Part shown: piece after piece, positions 1 through 10,000 of the stretch
How the letters are laid out: every line of letters begins with the position of its first letter
Position numbering within the stretch: position 1 is the first letter of the stretch
Source: Sphaerisporangium sp040649355
GTDB lineage: Bacteria; Actinomycetota; Actinomycetes; Streptosporangiales; Streptosporangiaceae
Length of the DNA stretch: 64,000 nucleotides
Direction of reading: 5' to 3'
NCBI RefSeq assembly: GCF_043197795.1
Contig: NZ_JBICTU010000025.1
Span: 62,001-126,000, forward strand
Made by a program: the position numbers and the translations under genes
The notes under the pieces: generated by a model
Told to the model about the DNA's origin: nothing
The model's input: only the letters and a program-made list of their open reading frames with translations
The model's database searches: none

Positions 1-149
1 CCGAACTCGACGAGGCCGTGGCCGAGGCGGTCAACACGGTGACAGCCTTGACCGGGACCCTGGCCTTCCAGCACGCGGGCGTTCCCTCGTTCAAACCGGG
101 ATATCCCCAGCCCACCTACCGGATCCCATCCGGAGCATTCCCCGGCTGA
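1..149 (+). CDS. C-terminal end of an unidentified protein (5' truncated by window)
   Basis: An open frame enters from the left edge (codons in phase with position 3) and ends at a TGA at 147-149. It encodes about 48 residues with G/C-ending codons, and ends in a Pro/Gly/Tyr-rich tail (FKPGYPQPTYRIPSGAFPG). It lies upstream of a phosphate transporter, where actinomycetes often carry a PhoU-like (DUF47) accessory gene, but the tail shows no recognisable DUF47 signature. The family is not recognised. Confidence 0.5.
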   Translation, partial: ELDEAVAEAVNTVTALTGTLAFQHAGVPSFKPGYPQPTYRIPSGAFPG

Positions 150-309
150 AGCCTCGCCTGGGTCGCGACCGCCTGGGTCGGCGACCGGGTCCGTCCGCCT
201 CACCGATGCCTCCGATCAGAGGCCGGGCAGATCGCTTCCCGGCCTCCGCGAGGCATGCCCTCTCACCCTCGCCCCGGATGCGAGCCGGCAGTGAACAGGA
301 GACGCCCGC

Positions 310-1359
310 ATGTCATTGACCTCCGTCCTGGTCTTCTTACTGGTCGCGGCGCTGGCCGCGGTCAACGGCAGCAACGACGTGCCCAAAGGCGTCGCGACCC
401 TGGCCGGGGCCGGGGTGACCCGGTACCGGACCGCCATCCTGTGGGGAACCGTCACCACGCTGGCCGGGTGCCTGTGCTCGCTCGCCCTCGCCTCGAAGAT
501 GACCGCGCTGTTCTCCTCCGGAGTCGTCACCGCCGAACCGACCAGCGCCTTCGCCATGGCCGTCCTGACCGGCGCGGCCGGCTGGGTCGGCCTGGCCACC
601 GTGTTGCGACTGCCGGTCTCCACCACTCATGCCCTGCTCGGCGGACTCATCGGCGCGGGCCTGCTGTTCGCCTCGGACTCCATCGCCTGGAGATCCATCC
701 CTGAACGACTGATCGCGCCCCTGCTGATCAGCATCGCCGTGGCGTACGCCGTCACCCTGATCCTGGCGCTCCTGTTCGGCCGGGTGAAGAACACCGGTGG
801 GACCGCCGCCCCCGCTCCGGCCCCCGTAACGCCTGATGGGGGTGCGGCGCTGCTCCAGTCCACCGAGCCCGCCGTAGCCGCCAGGGAGGCGACCACCCAC
901 CAGGTTCTGACGGCGGCACACTGGCTGACCAGCGGTGCCACCGGCTTCGCCCGCGGCCTCAACGACACCCCGAAGATGGTGGCGATCGGCGCGTTCGCCC
1001 TTGTCCCCGCCGGGATGACGACGTGGCAGATCATGCTCGTCGTCGCCCTTTCCATGGCCGTCGGCTCCCTGGTCGGCGGCATGCGGGTGGCCGAGCGGCT
1101 GGGCCAGGGCGTGGTGAAGATGAACCACCGGGAAGGCTTCCTCGCCAACCTCACCACGGCAACCCTGGTCGGCCTCGGCGCCGGCTACGGCCTGCCCATG
1201 TCCACCACCCACGTCTCCACCGGCGCGATAGCCGGATCAGCGGGCCCCAACCTCAGCCGCCTCAGCGGCAAAACCCTGCGCGACTTCCTGATCGCGTGGC
1301 TGATAACCCCCATTTTCGCCGGCGCCGTCGCCGCCCTGGTTTACGCCATAGCCGGCTAA
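310..1359 (+). CDS. pit: Pit-family inorganic phosphate transporter
   Basis: A 349-residue membrane protein of the PHO-4/Pit family, which moves phosphate (usually as a neutral metal-phosphate) in symport with protons. The N-terminal signature GSNDVPKGVATLAGAGV and the internal repeat LNDTPKMVAIGAFAL are the two half-repeat motifs of the family, and each half also carries an STTH motif (PVSTTHALLGG, PMSTTHVSTGA). Hydrophobic segments alternate through the protein around a hydrophilic Pro/Ala-rich central loop (about residues 160-200). The ATG at 310 follows an AGGAG at about 298. The length is typical of short Pit proteins. Confidence 0.9.
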   Translation: MSLTSVLVFLLVAALAAVNGSNDVPKGVATLAGAGVTRYRTAILWGTVTTLAGCLCSLALASKMTALFSSGVVTAEPTSAFAMAVLTGAAGWVGLATVLRLPVSTTHALLGGLIGAGLLFASDSIAWRSIPERLIAPLLISIAVAYAVTLILALLFGRVKNTGGTAAPAPAPVTPDGGAALLQSTEPAVAAREATTHQVLTAAHWLTSGATGFARGLNDTPKMVAIGAFALVPAGMTTWQIMLVVALSMAVGSLVGGMRVAERLGQGVVKMNHREGFLANLTTATLVGLGAGYGLPMSTTHVSTGAIAGSAGPNLSRLSGKTLRDFLIAWLITPIFAGAVAALVYAIAG

Positions 1360-1429
1360 TACTCCAACCGTAGCCAGCGATCTCGCCTCATAGCGGTGTG
1401 TAGAGACGCGTACGGCCACCACCGCCGCG

Positions 1430-1478
1430 TTGGTCAGGTCGTCCAGTTCTCCACCCACACCTTGATCCGATTCAGCGA
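1430..1478 (-). pseudogene. Relic of an XRE/DUF397 gene junction
   Basis: This 49-bp stretch matches 2461-2509 at 45 of 49 positions. In the intact locus that stretch spans the 3' end of the XRE regulator and the start of DUF397. On the minus strand the relic still reads GGELDDLTNA, against GGEMDDLTNA in the intact gene, then degenerates into unrelated sequence. I read it as the remains of a second XRE/DUF397 copy or a recombination scar. Confidence 0.6.
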
Positions 1479-1614
1479 CGGGAAAGGCGGAACTCCACGC
1501 CTTCCGGGAAGTCACCAGCTCGGTGGGAAGCACCGGCTCACCACCCACACGGGTGCCGGGTGGGTCGAACAACCGATCATGCCAACGCCGGGCGCCGCCG
1601 GCGACGGACCACCA

Positions 1615-2088
1615 TCACCGGCCGTCTGGCCTGTGCTTCTCCCCCAGCGGGGCCAGCGGGTGTTTGGACCGCACCCACGCCTTCGGCCAGTCCTCAAGAT
1701 CCTCGACCTCGATCTCCTCGATCAGCAGGGTGTAGAGAGGTTCGGCCGGGAAGTCGTTCACCCGGATGATCAGAGTGCTGTGGTCCAGTTCGGCTCGATA
1801 AGGGAACTGGGCGTCGCCGGTGCGCTCCCACACGATCGGCGTGTTGTGCCGCCGGTCAGACGCGGCCTGCCACAGCGCAACCCTGCGAGCCTCGAACTCG
1901 ACCCCGGTGATCGAGTCGATGTCCTTACCGATGCCGTGATCGGAGATACGCGACAGGTAGCTCATGTCGCGAACCAGCGTGCCGGTTGCCAAGTCGACCA
2001 CATGCGCCACCAGCTCGCCGGTCGGCAGCTCCTCAAGCTTCACCGGGTGATCGTTAACCGCGTAGTAGCGGGGGTGATAGCGACTCAT
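1615..2088 (-). CDS. Hypothetical protein, 157 residues
   Basis: A soluble protein with no signal peptide or membrane segment. It starts MSRYHPRYYAVNDHPVKLEE and has an acidic C-terminal part (LLIEEIEVEDLEDWPKAW). Codon use is that of a real actinomycete gene. It lies between the relic XRE/DUF397 junction and the intact DUF397 gene, on the same strand. XRE/DUF397 loci in actinomycetes often carry such strain-variable companions. I do not recognise a named domain. Confidence 0.7.
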   Translation of the reverse strand: MSRYHPRYYAVNDHPVKLEELPTGELVAHVVDLATGTLVRDMSYLSRISDHGIGKDIDSITGVEFEARRVALWQAASDRRHNTPIVWERTGDAQFPYRAELDHSTLIIRVNDFPAEPLYTLLIEEIEVEDLEDWPKAWVRSKHPLAPLGEKHRPDGR

Positions 2089-2220
2089 TACACAGCCTCC
2101 ACCGACGTGGTGCGGTTAGGGATACCAGACTGGACTTCAATCACAGTATGGGCGAGGTGTTAGGCAGCCCCGTGAGCAACGGGTGCGGTACGCCGACAAG
2201 CTTCGGGTCGGCATCGTGCA

Positions 2221-2251
2221 GAAAGGCCCGCACCGGGAGGCGCGGGCCCTT
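2221..2251 (-). terminator. Hairpin downstream of the DUF397 gene
   Basis: GGCCCGC at 2225-2231 pairs with GCGGGCC at 2242-2248 around a 10-nt loop, with A/G- and C/T-rich flanks that extend the stem imperfectly. It lies just past the DUF397 stop on the minus strand. No long U tract follows, as is usual in high-GC actinomycetes. Confidence 0.45.
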
Positions 2252-2264
2252 CGCTCACCCAGGT

Positions 2265-2477
2265 TCAGACAGACAGGCCGCCGAACACGCCGTTCTTCAC
2301 ACCCGCACGGAACACGTCCCACTCAGCGGCGGTGACCCGCAACACCGGCCCGTACGGACGCTTGCTGTCCCGTACCGCCATACCCTCGCCGCCCAGCGAA
2401 GCCAACTCCACACACTCACCGCCGTTGCCACCTGAGTGTGAGGACTTGATCCACCTCGCATTGGTCAGGTCGTCCAT
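2265..2477 (-). CDS. DUF397 domain protein
   Basis: A 70-residue protein with the complete DUF397 pattern: DLTNARWIKSSHSGGNGGECVE near the N-terminus, AVRDSKRPYGPVL in the middle and W...F..GVK near the end. DUF397 proteins nearly always sit next to an XRE/DUF5753 regulator in actinomycetes and are thought to act with it in developmental or antibiotic control. The ATG at 2477 lies inside the 3' end of the upstream regulator gene (13-nt overlap), so translation is probably coupled. A GTG 12 nt further upstream (2489) is a possible alternative start. Confidence 0.85.
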   Translation of the reverse strand: MDDLTNARWIKSSHSGGNGGECVELASLGGEGMAVRDSKRPYGPVLRVTAAEWDVFRAGVKNGVFGGLSV

Positions 2478-3292
2478 TTCTCCACCCACTCCTTGATCCG
2501 ATTAAGTGATCCGTCATGTGGGAGCGCGCTCGCTCGCACCGCCTCGTACCGTACTTGGATGTCTCGTACTTCTTTGGTTTGAGCGGTCACGTGCCCCTTA
2601 CCAGCGGATTCGAGGTAGACAACTTCACGACCGTCTCGCAACTGCGCGAGGAAGAAACCTCCCAGCAATCCTGCCGTGCAACCCGCCATCACCGGGACTA
2701 TCTGAATCGTGATACACGGATGCTCCGCCATGGTCAAGAGATGATTTAACTGCCCTTTCATGACGGCGGAACCGCCTATAGGCCGCTGGAGAACTCCCTC
2801 GTCCAGTACGGCCCACAGCATAGGGGGGTCCTTGCGGTCGAAGAGGGTTTGTCGCTCAAGCCGAGCTTCCACACCCTTATCGATCTTGTCGGATCGGATC
2901 CCTGGTTCCCCACGGAAGACCGCCCTTGCATAGTCGGCCGTCTGGAGGAGGCCCAGTACCAGGGTCGGCTGCCATGCACGCAGTGTCAGCGCCTGTTGCT
3001 CGGCCTCCAGCCATGGGTAGAACCAGCGCTGGTTTCCGTCGGATCGGCATAGTTCCCATACCTGGAGCAATGCCCCATTAACTCCTAGGGCCGCGTCACA
3101 CTGCTCGACGAACCCTCGTTGCTGGGGCAGGCGTAGCCCCCTTTCGATGGCCCCCATCGCCGCTCCGGTGTAACCGATCCTTCGCCCTAGCTCGGACTGG
3201 GTGACTTGCACTTCCTGACGGAGTCTTCGCAGCTCGAACCCGAAACGGGCTGCCGGCGAGGTCTCCGGGTTGGTCGTCGGTTGTCGCGGCAC
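2465..3292 (-). CDS. XRE-family regulator with DUF5753 domain
   Basis: About 275 residues. An N-terminal Cro/CI-type helix-turn-helix (ELRRLRQEVQVTQSELGRRIGYTGAAMGAIERG, roughly residues 16-50) is followed by a DUF5753 effector domain with typical motifs (LLQTADYARAVF, RLERQTLF, LDEGVLQRPIGG, IQIVPVMAG, VYLESAGKG). The start is set at a GTG at 3292 because a GGAGG lies 4-5 nt upstream. The frame stays open further upstream, but those codons encode an atypical stretch. It overlaps the DUF397 gene and has a decayed partner junction about 1 kb downstream. Confidence 0.88.
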   Translation of the reverse strand: MPRQPTTNPETSPAARFGFELRRLRQEVQVTQSELGRRIGYTGAAMGAIERGLRLPQQRGFVEQCDAALGVNGALLQVWELCRSDGNQRWFYPWLEAEQQALTLRAWQPTLVLGLLQTADYARAVFRGEPGIRSDKIDKGVEARLERQTLFDRKDPPMLWAVLDEGVLQRPIGGSAVMKGQLNHLLTMAEHPCITIQIVPVMAGCTAGLLGGFFLAQLRDGREVVYLESAGKGHVTAQTKEVRDIQVRYEAVRASALPHDGSLNRIKEWVEKWTT

Positions 3293-3548
3293 CTGACCTC
3301 CACGCAACGGAATGCAACTGGATGCGATGGCACACAACAACGGAATCACTACGCTGTTGTCACCATTCCCTTACGCAGAGTAGAGGTTGAGCGGCAACCT
3401 TGGAAAGGCCAATCGAAACTGTCAACGAAAAGGTGGCCCCCATGCCACAGGAAATCATCCCCCATAGGATTACTCACCCGAGAAGATTCGTACAAGCCGC
3501 CCATGATGCCAAAACCACCTTCAACGCGGTAAATCGCGAGACGGTCCG

Positions 3549-3926
3549 ATGAAGCCAGATGAGACCGTCTCCGAGAGCAGGGCGAACGAGGACGCCGACC
3601 TGCTCGCCATCCTGCACCGCCATCTGACCTCCGAAGGCATCCGGTGCCACATCTTCAAAAGGATGCGGCTCGTGATCGGCACCGAAACGGTCCCACCGCA
3701 GCGTGCGTACAACCCCACGGAGATGATCGTCTATGGCGCCGACGCGAGGGGGCGGGCGAAGGTCACCGTACGCACGAGACTCTGGGGAACCGCGATCATG
3801 ATCACTCCTGCGGGGGACATGCCGGAGTTCCAGTTCCCCGTGCAGCAGGTCTCGGAAATCCTCCGCTGGCTCCGCCTGCTGGCCTGGGACGACCTCAGCC
3901 TCGGGGACTGCCGTCCTCACGCCTGA
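3549..3926 (+). CDS. Hypothetical protein, 125 residues
   Basis: A soluble protein (MKPDETVSESRANEDADLLA...) divergently transcribed from the XRE regulator and sharing a roughly 250-bp upstream region with it. It contains an alpha/beta-looking core (HIFKRMRLVIGTETVPPQ, MIVYGADARGRAKVTVRTRL, FPVQQVSEILRWLRLLAWD). Codon bias supports a real gene. I do not recognise the family. Its position suggests it could be a target or partner of the XRE/DUF397 pair, but that is inference. Confidence 0.65.
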   Translation: MKPDETVSESRANEDADLLAILHRHLTSEGIRCHIFKRMRLVIGTETVPPQRAYNPTEMIVYGADARGRAKVTVRTRLWGTAIMITPAGDMPEFQFPVQQVSEILRWLRLLAWDDLSLGDCRPHA

Positions 3927-4161
3927 GATCGGGCCACCACCACACCGCCGTCGCGGCGGCGGCGGCGGCGATCGCGACCGTCCCACCTAACGGGAGCGGT
4001 GACGGCATTTCCTTTTATAACGGGAAATAGCCGTCGGATTTAGATCTCCCGCATGTCGGACTATAAGCACGACGACCTGAATAAGTAGGCTCGCAAACAA
4101 TGGCGCACCCCGATTCGCCATGCGCCTGGACGGAGCAATACCAAGAGCAGAGGACAGCTTG

Positions 4162-5673
4162 ATGATATATCTCGGTCGCCGTCGCGTCGTGCCGCGAAAA
4201 ACCGCCCGTTCCTGGCTGGCCGCGACTCTCACGGCCATTGTGGCCATGGGAGTCGTGGTGACGACGCCACACACCGCTGGGGCCGCGCAGGCTCCGGTGG
4301 GGCTCGGCACAGCCACCAGCTACGCGGTCCTCGCCGGGTCCACGGTCACCAACACCGGCCCCACCGTCGTCACCGGGGACCTGGGAGTGAGCCCTGGTTC
4401 GGCGGTGACCGGCTTCCCGCCCGGCACCGTGATCGGGACCATCCACGCGGCCGACGCCGCCGCTGTACAGGCCCAGGTCGACCTGACCACCGCCTACAAC
4501 GACGCCGCAGGCCGGACCCCCGTCACCACCGTGCCCACAGAACTGGGCGGCACCACCTTGACGCCAGGTGTCTACACCTCGGCGGCCGGCACCCTGGGGA
4601 TCACGGGGAACCTGACCCTCAACGCCCAAGGCGACCCGAACGCGGTCTTCATCTTCCAGGCCGCGTCCACCCTCATCACCGCGTCCGCCAGCACGGTGAC
4701 ACTCATCGGGGGCGCCCAGGCGTGCAACGTGTTCTGGCAGGTGGGCAGTTCGGCGACCCTGGGAACGAGTTCCAGCTTCGTCGGGAGCATCCTGGCACTC
4801 GCGTCCATCACCGTGACCACCGGCGTGACCGTGAACGGTCGCCTGCTCGCTCGCAACGGCGCGGTCACCCTGGATTCGGACACCGTCACGCGTTCCGACT
4901 GCCTGATCCCTCCTGACAGGAGGACCACCACGACGGTGACCTCGTCGTCACCCACGGCTCAGGTCGGAACTCCGGTCACCTTCACCGCGACGGTGACCTC
5001 CGCGGCGGGGTTGGTCCCCACGGGCACGGTCAGCTTCACCTCCGGCGGAATGAGCATCGGCTCGGCCCCACTGGACGTGAAAGGCCACGCGAGCCTGACG
5101 GTCTCGAATCTTCCGCTCGGGCCACACCAGATCGTCGCCACCTATTCGGGCTCGGCACAGCTGAATTCCAGCATCTCAGCGCCGTTGACCCAGATCATCG
5201 TCACCGGCCCCATCCCACCCACTCCGACCCCCACCCCCACCCCGACCCCCACCCCCACCCCCACCCCGACACCGACACCAACACCAACACCAACGCCCAC
5301 ACCGACCCCGACACCGACCCCGACCCCGACGGCCGTCCCAGGTGGCTCCGCGCCGGCGAAGGGTGAGGAGAAGAAGTGCGACGAGAAGCCGAGGAACGCC
5401 AAGGCTCGCGATCAGCAATGCCGGGAATGGGACCGCAGGCACCATCGCCGGGAGCACGGCCGCCTGGTGACCGTCCAGACACTCCATACCCTCCACGGAG
5501 TGTTCAGTGAAGGCGGTCACGGAGGCCACCACAGCACCCACAGATCCTGGTCCGCACACCGACCGGGTCATCACCACGGGTACGGAAAGCCCCACAAACA
5601 CAAGCGCCCGCATTTCCGTAGGCACCACATGAAGCACCCGAAACTGCGCGCGAGGATCGCCATAACCGGCTGA
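4162..5673 (+). CDS. Secreted DUF3494 (ice-binding-like) protein with Ig-like domain, Thr-Pro linker and His-rich tail
   Basis: About 503 residues. The ATG at 4162 is preferred to one 42 nt upstream because AGAGGA (4149-4154) sits 7 nt before it. The order is: basic N-terminus plus signal segment (WLAATLTAIVAMGVVV...AGAAQA); a DUF3494 beta-solenoid (about residues 48-246; SYAVLAGSTVTNTGPTVVTGDLGVSPG, later TTLTPGVYTS, NGRLLARNGAVTLD); a bacterial Ig-like repeat (about 256-346; VTSAAGLVPTGTVSF, LPLGPHQIVATYSGS); a long Thr-Pro linker; and a basic, very His-rich tail. DUF3494 includes ice-binding proteins but also general adhesins, so the ligand is open. The tail may bind metal or acidic polymers (inference). 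No sortase LPXTG motif is visible. Confidence 0.85.
   Translation: MIYLGRRRVVPRKTARSWLAATLTAIVAMGVVVTTPHTAGAAQAPVGLGTATSYAVLAGSTVTNTGPTVVTGDLGVSPGSAVTGFPPGTVIGTIHAADAAAVQAQVDLTTAYNDAAGRTPVTTVPTELGGTTLTPGVYTSAAGTLGITGNLTLNAQGDPNAVFIFQAASTLITASASTVTLIGGAQACNVFWQVGSSATLGTSSSFVGSILALASITVTTGVTVNGRLLARNGAVTLDSDTVTRSDCLIPPDRRTTTTVTSSSPTAQVGTPVTFTATVTSAAGLVPTGTVSFTSGGMSIGSAPLDVKGHASLTVSNLPLGPHQIVATYSGSAQLNSSISAPLTQIIVTGPIPPTPTPTPTPTPTPTPTPTPTPTPTPTPTPTPTPTPTPTAVPGGSAPAKGEEKKCDEKPRNAKARDQQCREWDRRHHRREHGRLVTVQTLHTLHGVFSEGGHGGHHSTHRSWSAHRPGHHHGYGKPHKHKRPHFRRHHMKHPKLRARIAITG
5212..5335 (+). repeat. Thr-Pro codon repeat
   Basis: About 20 consecutive ACN-CCN codon pairs encode an uninterrupted (Thr-Pro)n stalk between the Ig-like domain and the His-rich tail. 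Third positions vary in blocks (ccc/acc/aca/acg), suggesting expansion by slippage followed by silent drift. Confidence 0.9.
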
Positions 5674-5791
5674 CCCACCACTGGGCTTGGCGGCCGCGCC
5701 CGGGGTGAGCCCGGCCCGCAGGACGGCGCGGGCCTGGAAGCCGCGGCTCGACGTCGTGGCGCCGCCGCTGAGCGTGCTATCCGTACTGTTG

Positions 5792-6370
5792 TCAGGGTTC
5801 ACCCGGTTGGACTGAAAGACTGCTGCGTATCCGTTGGGCAAAGCCTGGGACACCTGCCCGGTCCAGCGCGCTAGTGATGTCCAGCACAGACATGGGCGGG
5901 CGACGTTTCCCGGCCGACATCCTGGCCAGAACGCCCATCACCTCACGAAGGTTCTGGGCCAGGAGCGCACATAGGTAGGTATCGGGATCGACCACGGTGA
6001 GTCCATAGCAACTCAGAGTCGACGCAGGGAAGTCGGAGAGGTTCCAGGTAACCAAAATCTGTGCACGACCAGCAATTGCAGCGGCCATATGGTGACAGTC
6101 GTCGGGGTCGGGGCCGTCGATTCGGTCGAGCAAGTGCTTGTAGTCGTCTTCGGAAACGCGGGTATCGGCAAAGAACTCCCGGATGGCCGCACTGATGCGC
6201 GCCGCCGCCGGGGCCGAGCGCCCTCGCTCGCGCACGATCACACGCTCCCACTCGTCGAGCAGATGATCGCTCCAGACCAAGGCATGCACCGCGTCCTCAG
6301 TCAGAGCCAGCATCAGATCCATTAGTGAGAATGGGAACAGGACATTGGTATCGACGAAGACCCGGGCCAT
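5792..6370 (-). CDS. PIN-domain ribonuclease toxin
   Basis: A 192-residue PIN protein. MARVFVDTNVLFPFSL carries the first catalytic Asp (D7). The acidic pair LLDEWERV, the DPDDCHHMAAAI segment and TWNLSDFP supply the further metal-binding positions of PIN nucleases. The family cleaves RNA, often tRNA or rRNA. It starts 21 bp after the preceding HTH antitoxin-like gene in the same direction, the usual antitoxin-toxin order. The C-terminal 50 residues beyond the PIN core are family-specific. Confidence 0.85.
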   Translation of the reverse strand: MARVFVDTNVLFPFSLMDLMLALTEDAVHALVWSDHLLDEWERVIVRERGRSAPAAARISAAIREFFADTRVSEDDYKHLLDRIDGPDPDDCHHMAAAIAGRAQILVTWNLSDFPASTLSCYGLTVVDPDTYLCALLAQNLREVMGVLARMSAGKRRPPMSVLDITSALDRAGVPGFAQRIRSSLSVQPGEP

Positions 6371-6391
6371 CGACCGGTACCCCTCGGGAGA

Positions 6392-6844
6392 TCAGTAGGG
6401 AAGATCCGCCTCTTCGGCGACTTCCATGATCCTGCGTCGGCCTTCGGCGCGGTGCTCGCGACGCTCCTGGAACTCCAAGACGTCCGCCAGTCGGACCAGG
6501 CGGTGACTGCTGCCTGGCAAACGCTGGGAGGGAATCTCCCCTTCCTCCAGCAACCGCGTGACGAAGGGACGCGACAGACCGAGCAACTGGGAGACCTCGT
6601 TCGGGGTCAGACGGGCCTCGACCGGAAGGGCGAAGACTGCGTTGCCCTTCGCAAGGTCGTGAGCCGCAGCCACCACGAGATTCACAAGTGATTCGGGCAG
6701 CACAATGTCACGGCCGTCGGGCCTGCGAAGGACCAGTTGGGCATGCAGTGCGGCAGCGGCAGTCTCAAGATCAGCAAATAGCTCACGGTCGCCGCTACCT
6801 GCTTCGACACGCGTAGCGCTGGCCAGAACACCTGTGCGGGGCAC
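6392..6844 (-). CDS. HTH (excisionase-type) antitoxin of the PIN toxin
   Basis: A 150-residue protein with an N-terminal helical part and an excisionase/MerR-type helix-turn-helix (about residues 78-125: LTPNEVSQLLGLSRPFVTRLLEEGEIPSQRLPGSSHRLVRLADVLEF). It precedes the PIN gene in one probable operon. In this TA class the HTH protein neutralises the PIN nuclease and is expected to repress its own promoter in the roughly 200-bp region upstream. The assignment rests on domain content and order. Confidence 0.8.
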   Translation of the reverse strand: MPRTGVLASATRVEAGSGDRELFADLETAAAALHAQLVLRRPDGRDIVLPESLVNLVVAAAHDLAKGNAVFALPVEARLTPNEVSQLLGLSRPFVTRLLEEGEIPSQRLPGSSHRLVRLADVLEFQERREHRAEGRRRIMEVAEEADLPY

Positions 6845-6941
6845 GGTCGGTCACCTCCACCGCCAAGACCATATCTGAAATAACTGTAACCCGCGAGGCT
6901 TCAGAACGCTATCTCTGGCCCGCCGTACGCGCGACCAGGAG

Positions 6942-7001
6942 ACTGCCTGGCTTCATCGCCATTCGCGTGCGGCCGCGCGGTAACCGCGCTGGCCAGGCAG
7001 T
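6942..7001 (-). terminator. Long-loop inverted repeat between adnB and the TA operon
   Basis: ACTGCCTGGC (6942-6951) is exactly complementary to GCCAGGCAGT (6992-7001), with a second near-palindrome (GCGCGG/CCGCGC) inside the loop. It sits downstream of the adnB stop on the minus strand and upstream of the antitoxin start, so it could terminate adnAB transcription or act in the TA promoter region. Confidence 0.4.
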
Positions 7002-7055
7002 GATTCAGTAAGGTCGGTGGGCCCCCTTGGAAATGCCCGAGGCGGGGCGAGGGTC

Positions 7056-10000
7056 TTATCTGTCCTCGGGGACCGACTCGATGAGGCGGACGAGGCCCCT
7101 CGCGTCGAGGAGGTCGACGGGCCGTACGGTCTCGTTGGCGCGGACGTAGTGGAAGGCGGCGCCGACCTTCGAGAGCGGGACCCCAGCGAGGTGGGACCAG
7201 GCCAGCCGGTAGGCCGCGAGCTGGACGGCCGAGGCCCTGGCCGCCTGCCCGCGCGGGCGCTCCCCCGTCTTCCAGTCGACCACCACGTAGCCGTCACCGT
7301 CGGCGAAGACCGCGTCCATGCGCCCCCGGACGAGCCGGTCGGCGATCATGGTCTCGAAGGGGACCTCCAGGTCGACCGGTTCCAGGGCCGCCCACGGGCT
7401 CTCCTCGAACCGGGTCCGCAGCTCGGCGAGCTGGACGTCCACCCCCGAAAGGTCGTCGGAGGCGCCGGGCAGCTCGAAGTCGTCGATCAGGCGCTGCTGA
7501 CCCCACCGCCCCTCCAGCCAGCGGTGGAAGGCCGTACCCCTGCGGGCGAGCGGCGCGGGCTTGTGGGGCAGCGGGCGGCGGATCTGCCGCGCGAGCGCGG
7601 CCGGGTCGTCCGCCAGGGTCACCAGCGACGAGACGGTCAGGTGGGCGGGCAGCTCCACGACGGCCCCGCCACGCCGTCTGGACTGGTCGCGCTCCTTCAG
7701 CAGCAGCTCCGTGTCCCGAGCCCAGGCCCGGACACGCTCCTGCTCCCACTCCTTCATCGAACTCGCGGAGCCCACGGAACTCACAGAACTCGCGGGGTCC
7801 TCCGAGCCGGACGGGGTGCCGGGACTCGTCGCGGAGGCGGGTGCAAAAGAGCCGGGACTCGGGAGAGGGGTCACGCCGTTGATGGCGTTCATGACCATGT
7901 CGGCGCCGCTCCGGATGGCGTCGTACCGCTCGCCTTCCGGGGTGACCGGCCACTGCTCCGCCGGGGGCTCGGCCAGCAGGGGGTTCACGGCGTCGTCCTC
8001 GATCTCCGGAGCCCAGTAGGCCACCTGACCGGACGCCTCGCGGATCTCCCGCAGGAAGTCGGACGGGTCGAGCGGCCGGGCGGCCGACCCCCACCGGTAG
8101 CCGGAGGCGATCAGCAGGTAGTGGGCCCGCGTGACGGCGACGTACGCGAGGCGGCGCTCCTCCATGAGGTCGCGCTCGCGGCAGCGCTCGTCGAACTCCG
8201 CCAGGTCGTCCTTCTCCAGCCCGTTCAGCACCGGAAGGTCGGCCCTGTCGCCCCGCAGGACGTACGGCAGCTTGCGGGGGTTCTCGGTCCAACGGGAGTT
8301 GGTCACGGGTGTGGCGGGGAAGACGCTGCCCTTGGCCAGGGCGCCCTTCTGGGTGGTGAGCTGCGAGAGCCCCGGCACGATCACGACCGGCCACTCCAGC
8401 CCCTTGGAGGCGTGCACGGTCATCAGCTTGACGCTGTTGGTCTCGCCGACCCGCCCGGCTTCCAGGCCGAACTCCTCCGACTCCGCCGCCTTGAGATAGG
8501 CGAGGAAGGCGCCCAGCGTGGGATCCTCGGCGTCGCCGGCGAACCGCGACGCGGCGTCGAGGAAGGCGTCCAGGTCGGCGCGGGCGGTGAGCGGCCCTCC
8601 GCCCCTGGCCGCGACCTCGACGTCCAGGCCGAGCCGCCGTTCGACCTCGGCGATCAGGTCGGGCAGCGGCTGACCGGTGTGCGATCGAAGGACGCGCAGC
8701 TCCTGGGCCAGGCGCGGCAGGCGCGCGCGGGCCAGCGGCGAGAACGGCTCCAGCCACTCGGGCCGGTCGGGCAGCTCGTCCAGCGCGTCGACCAGGCTGC
8801 CGCGCTCCTCGGCCATGTCGGCGACGACCTGCTCCAGCGGGTCGTCCGCGCCCGGGCGGCCCCGGTTCGCGATGGTCAGCTCCCTGGCCAGCTCGCCGAG
8901 CACCTTCAGGTCGGCCGGCCCGATGCGCCAGCGCGGCCCGGCGAGCAGCCGTACGAGCGCGTCGCCGGCGGTCGGCTCGTACAGCACGCGCAGCGTCGCG
9001 ACGAGGTCGGCGACCTCGGGGACGGTCAGCAGGCCGCCCAGGCCGACCACCTCGACCGGGATGTCGCGCGCCTCAAGGGCCCGCCGGAGCGCGGGGAACT
9101 GCGCGCGCTTGCGCGCCAGGATGGCGACGTCCTGCGGTTGCAGGGCCATCGCGCCGCCCCAGGCGCCGCCCGGTTTGACCTTCTCGCGGAGCTTGTCGCG
9201 CTCGCCCTCGCCCCACGGCAGGCCGTCGGGCGCGATCTCCCTGCCGAGCATGCGGACCACGCCGTCGGCGATCCAGGCGGCCTCGTCCTCGGCGGTCTGG
9301 TGGAACGCGCACACGACCCTTCCGCGCCCGACGCGGTTCACGCCCGGCACCAGCACGGGCACCTCCCGCGCCTCCTCGCGGAGGGGGACCTGCACCCGGG
9401 CCGCGACGTCGAGCACCCTTTCGCCGTTGCGGAAGCTGACCGAGAGCCGGCTCACGGGGGCGGGCTCGCCTGCCGTGGTGGGGAAGTCGTGGACGAACCG
9501 CTTGAGGTTGCCGGACGAGGCGCCGCGCCAGCCGTAGATCGACTGGCAGGGGTCGCCCACGGCGGTCACCGGGTGGCCGCCGCCGAACAGCGCGCGCAGC
9601 AGGACGAGCTGGGCGTGGCTGGTGTCCTGGTACTCGTCGAGGAGCACCACAGAGAACCTGCCGCGCTCGATCATGCCGACCTCGGGGTGCCGGTCGGCGA
9701 TGCGGGCGGCGAGCGCCATCTGGTCGCCGTAGTCGATGACCTCGCGGCTGCGCTTGAGCCGGTTGTACGCGTCGACCATCGGCAGGAACTGCTCACGGAC
9801 GTCCTGAGTGCGCACCGGTCGGCGCTGCGCGAGCGTCGGCCTGCCGCCAAGCTGGGCGAGTCGCTCGTCGAGCCAGTGGCCGACCTCGCGCACCTCGTCG
9901 GGCGTGCGCAGGTGCTCCGACAGCTCGCCGGCGAGGTCGAGCACGGCCGCCGTGACGGAGGGCGGGGCGAGATCGACGCGGTCCATCGGGCCGTCGTACC

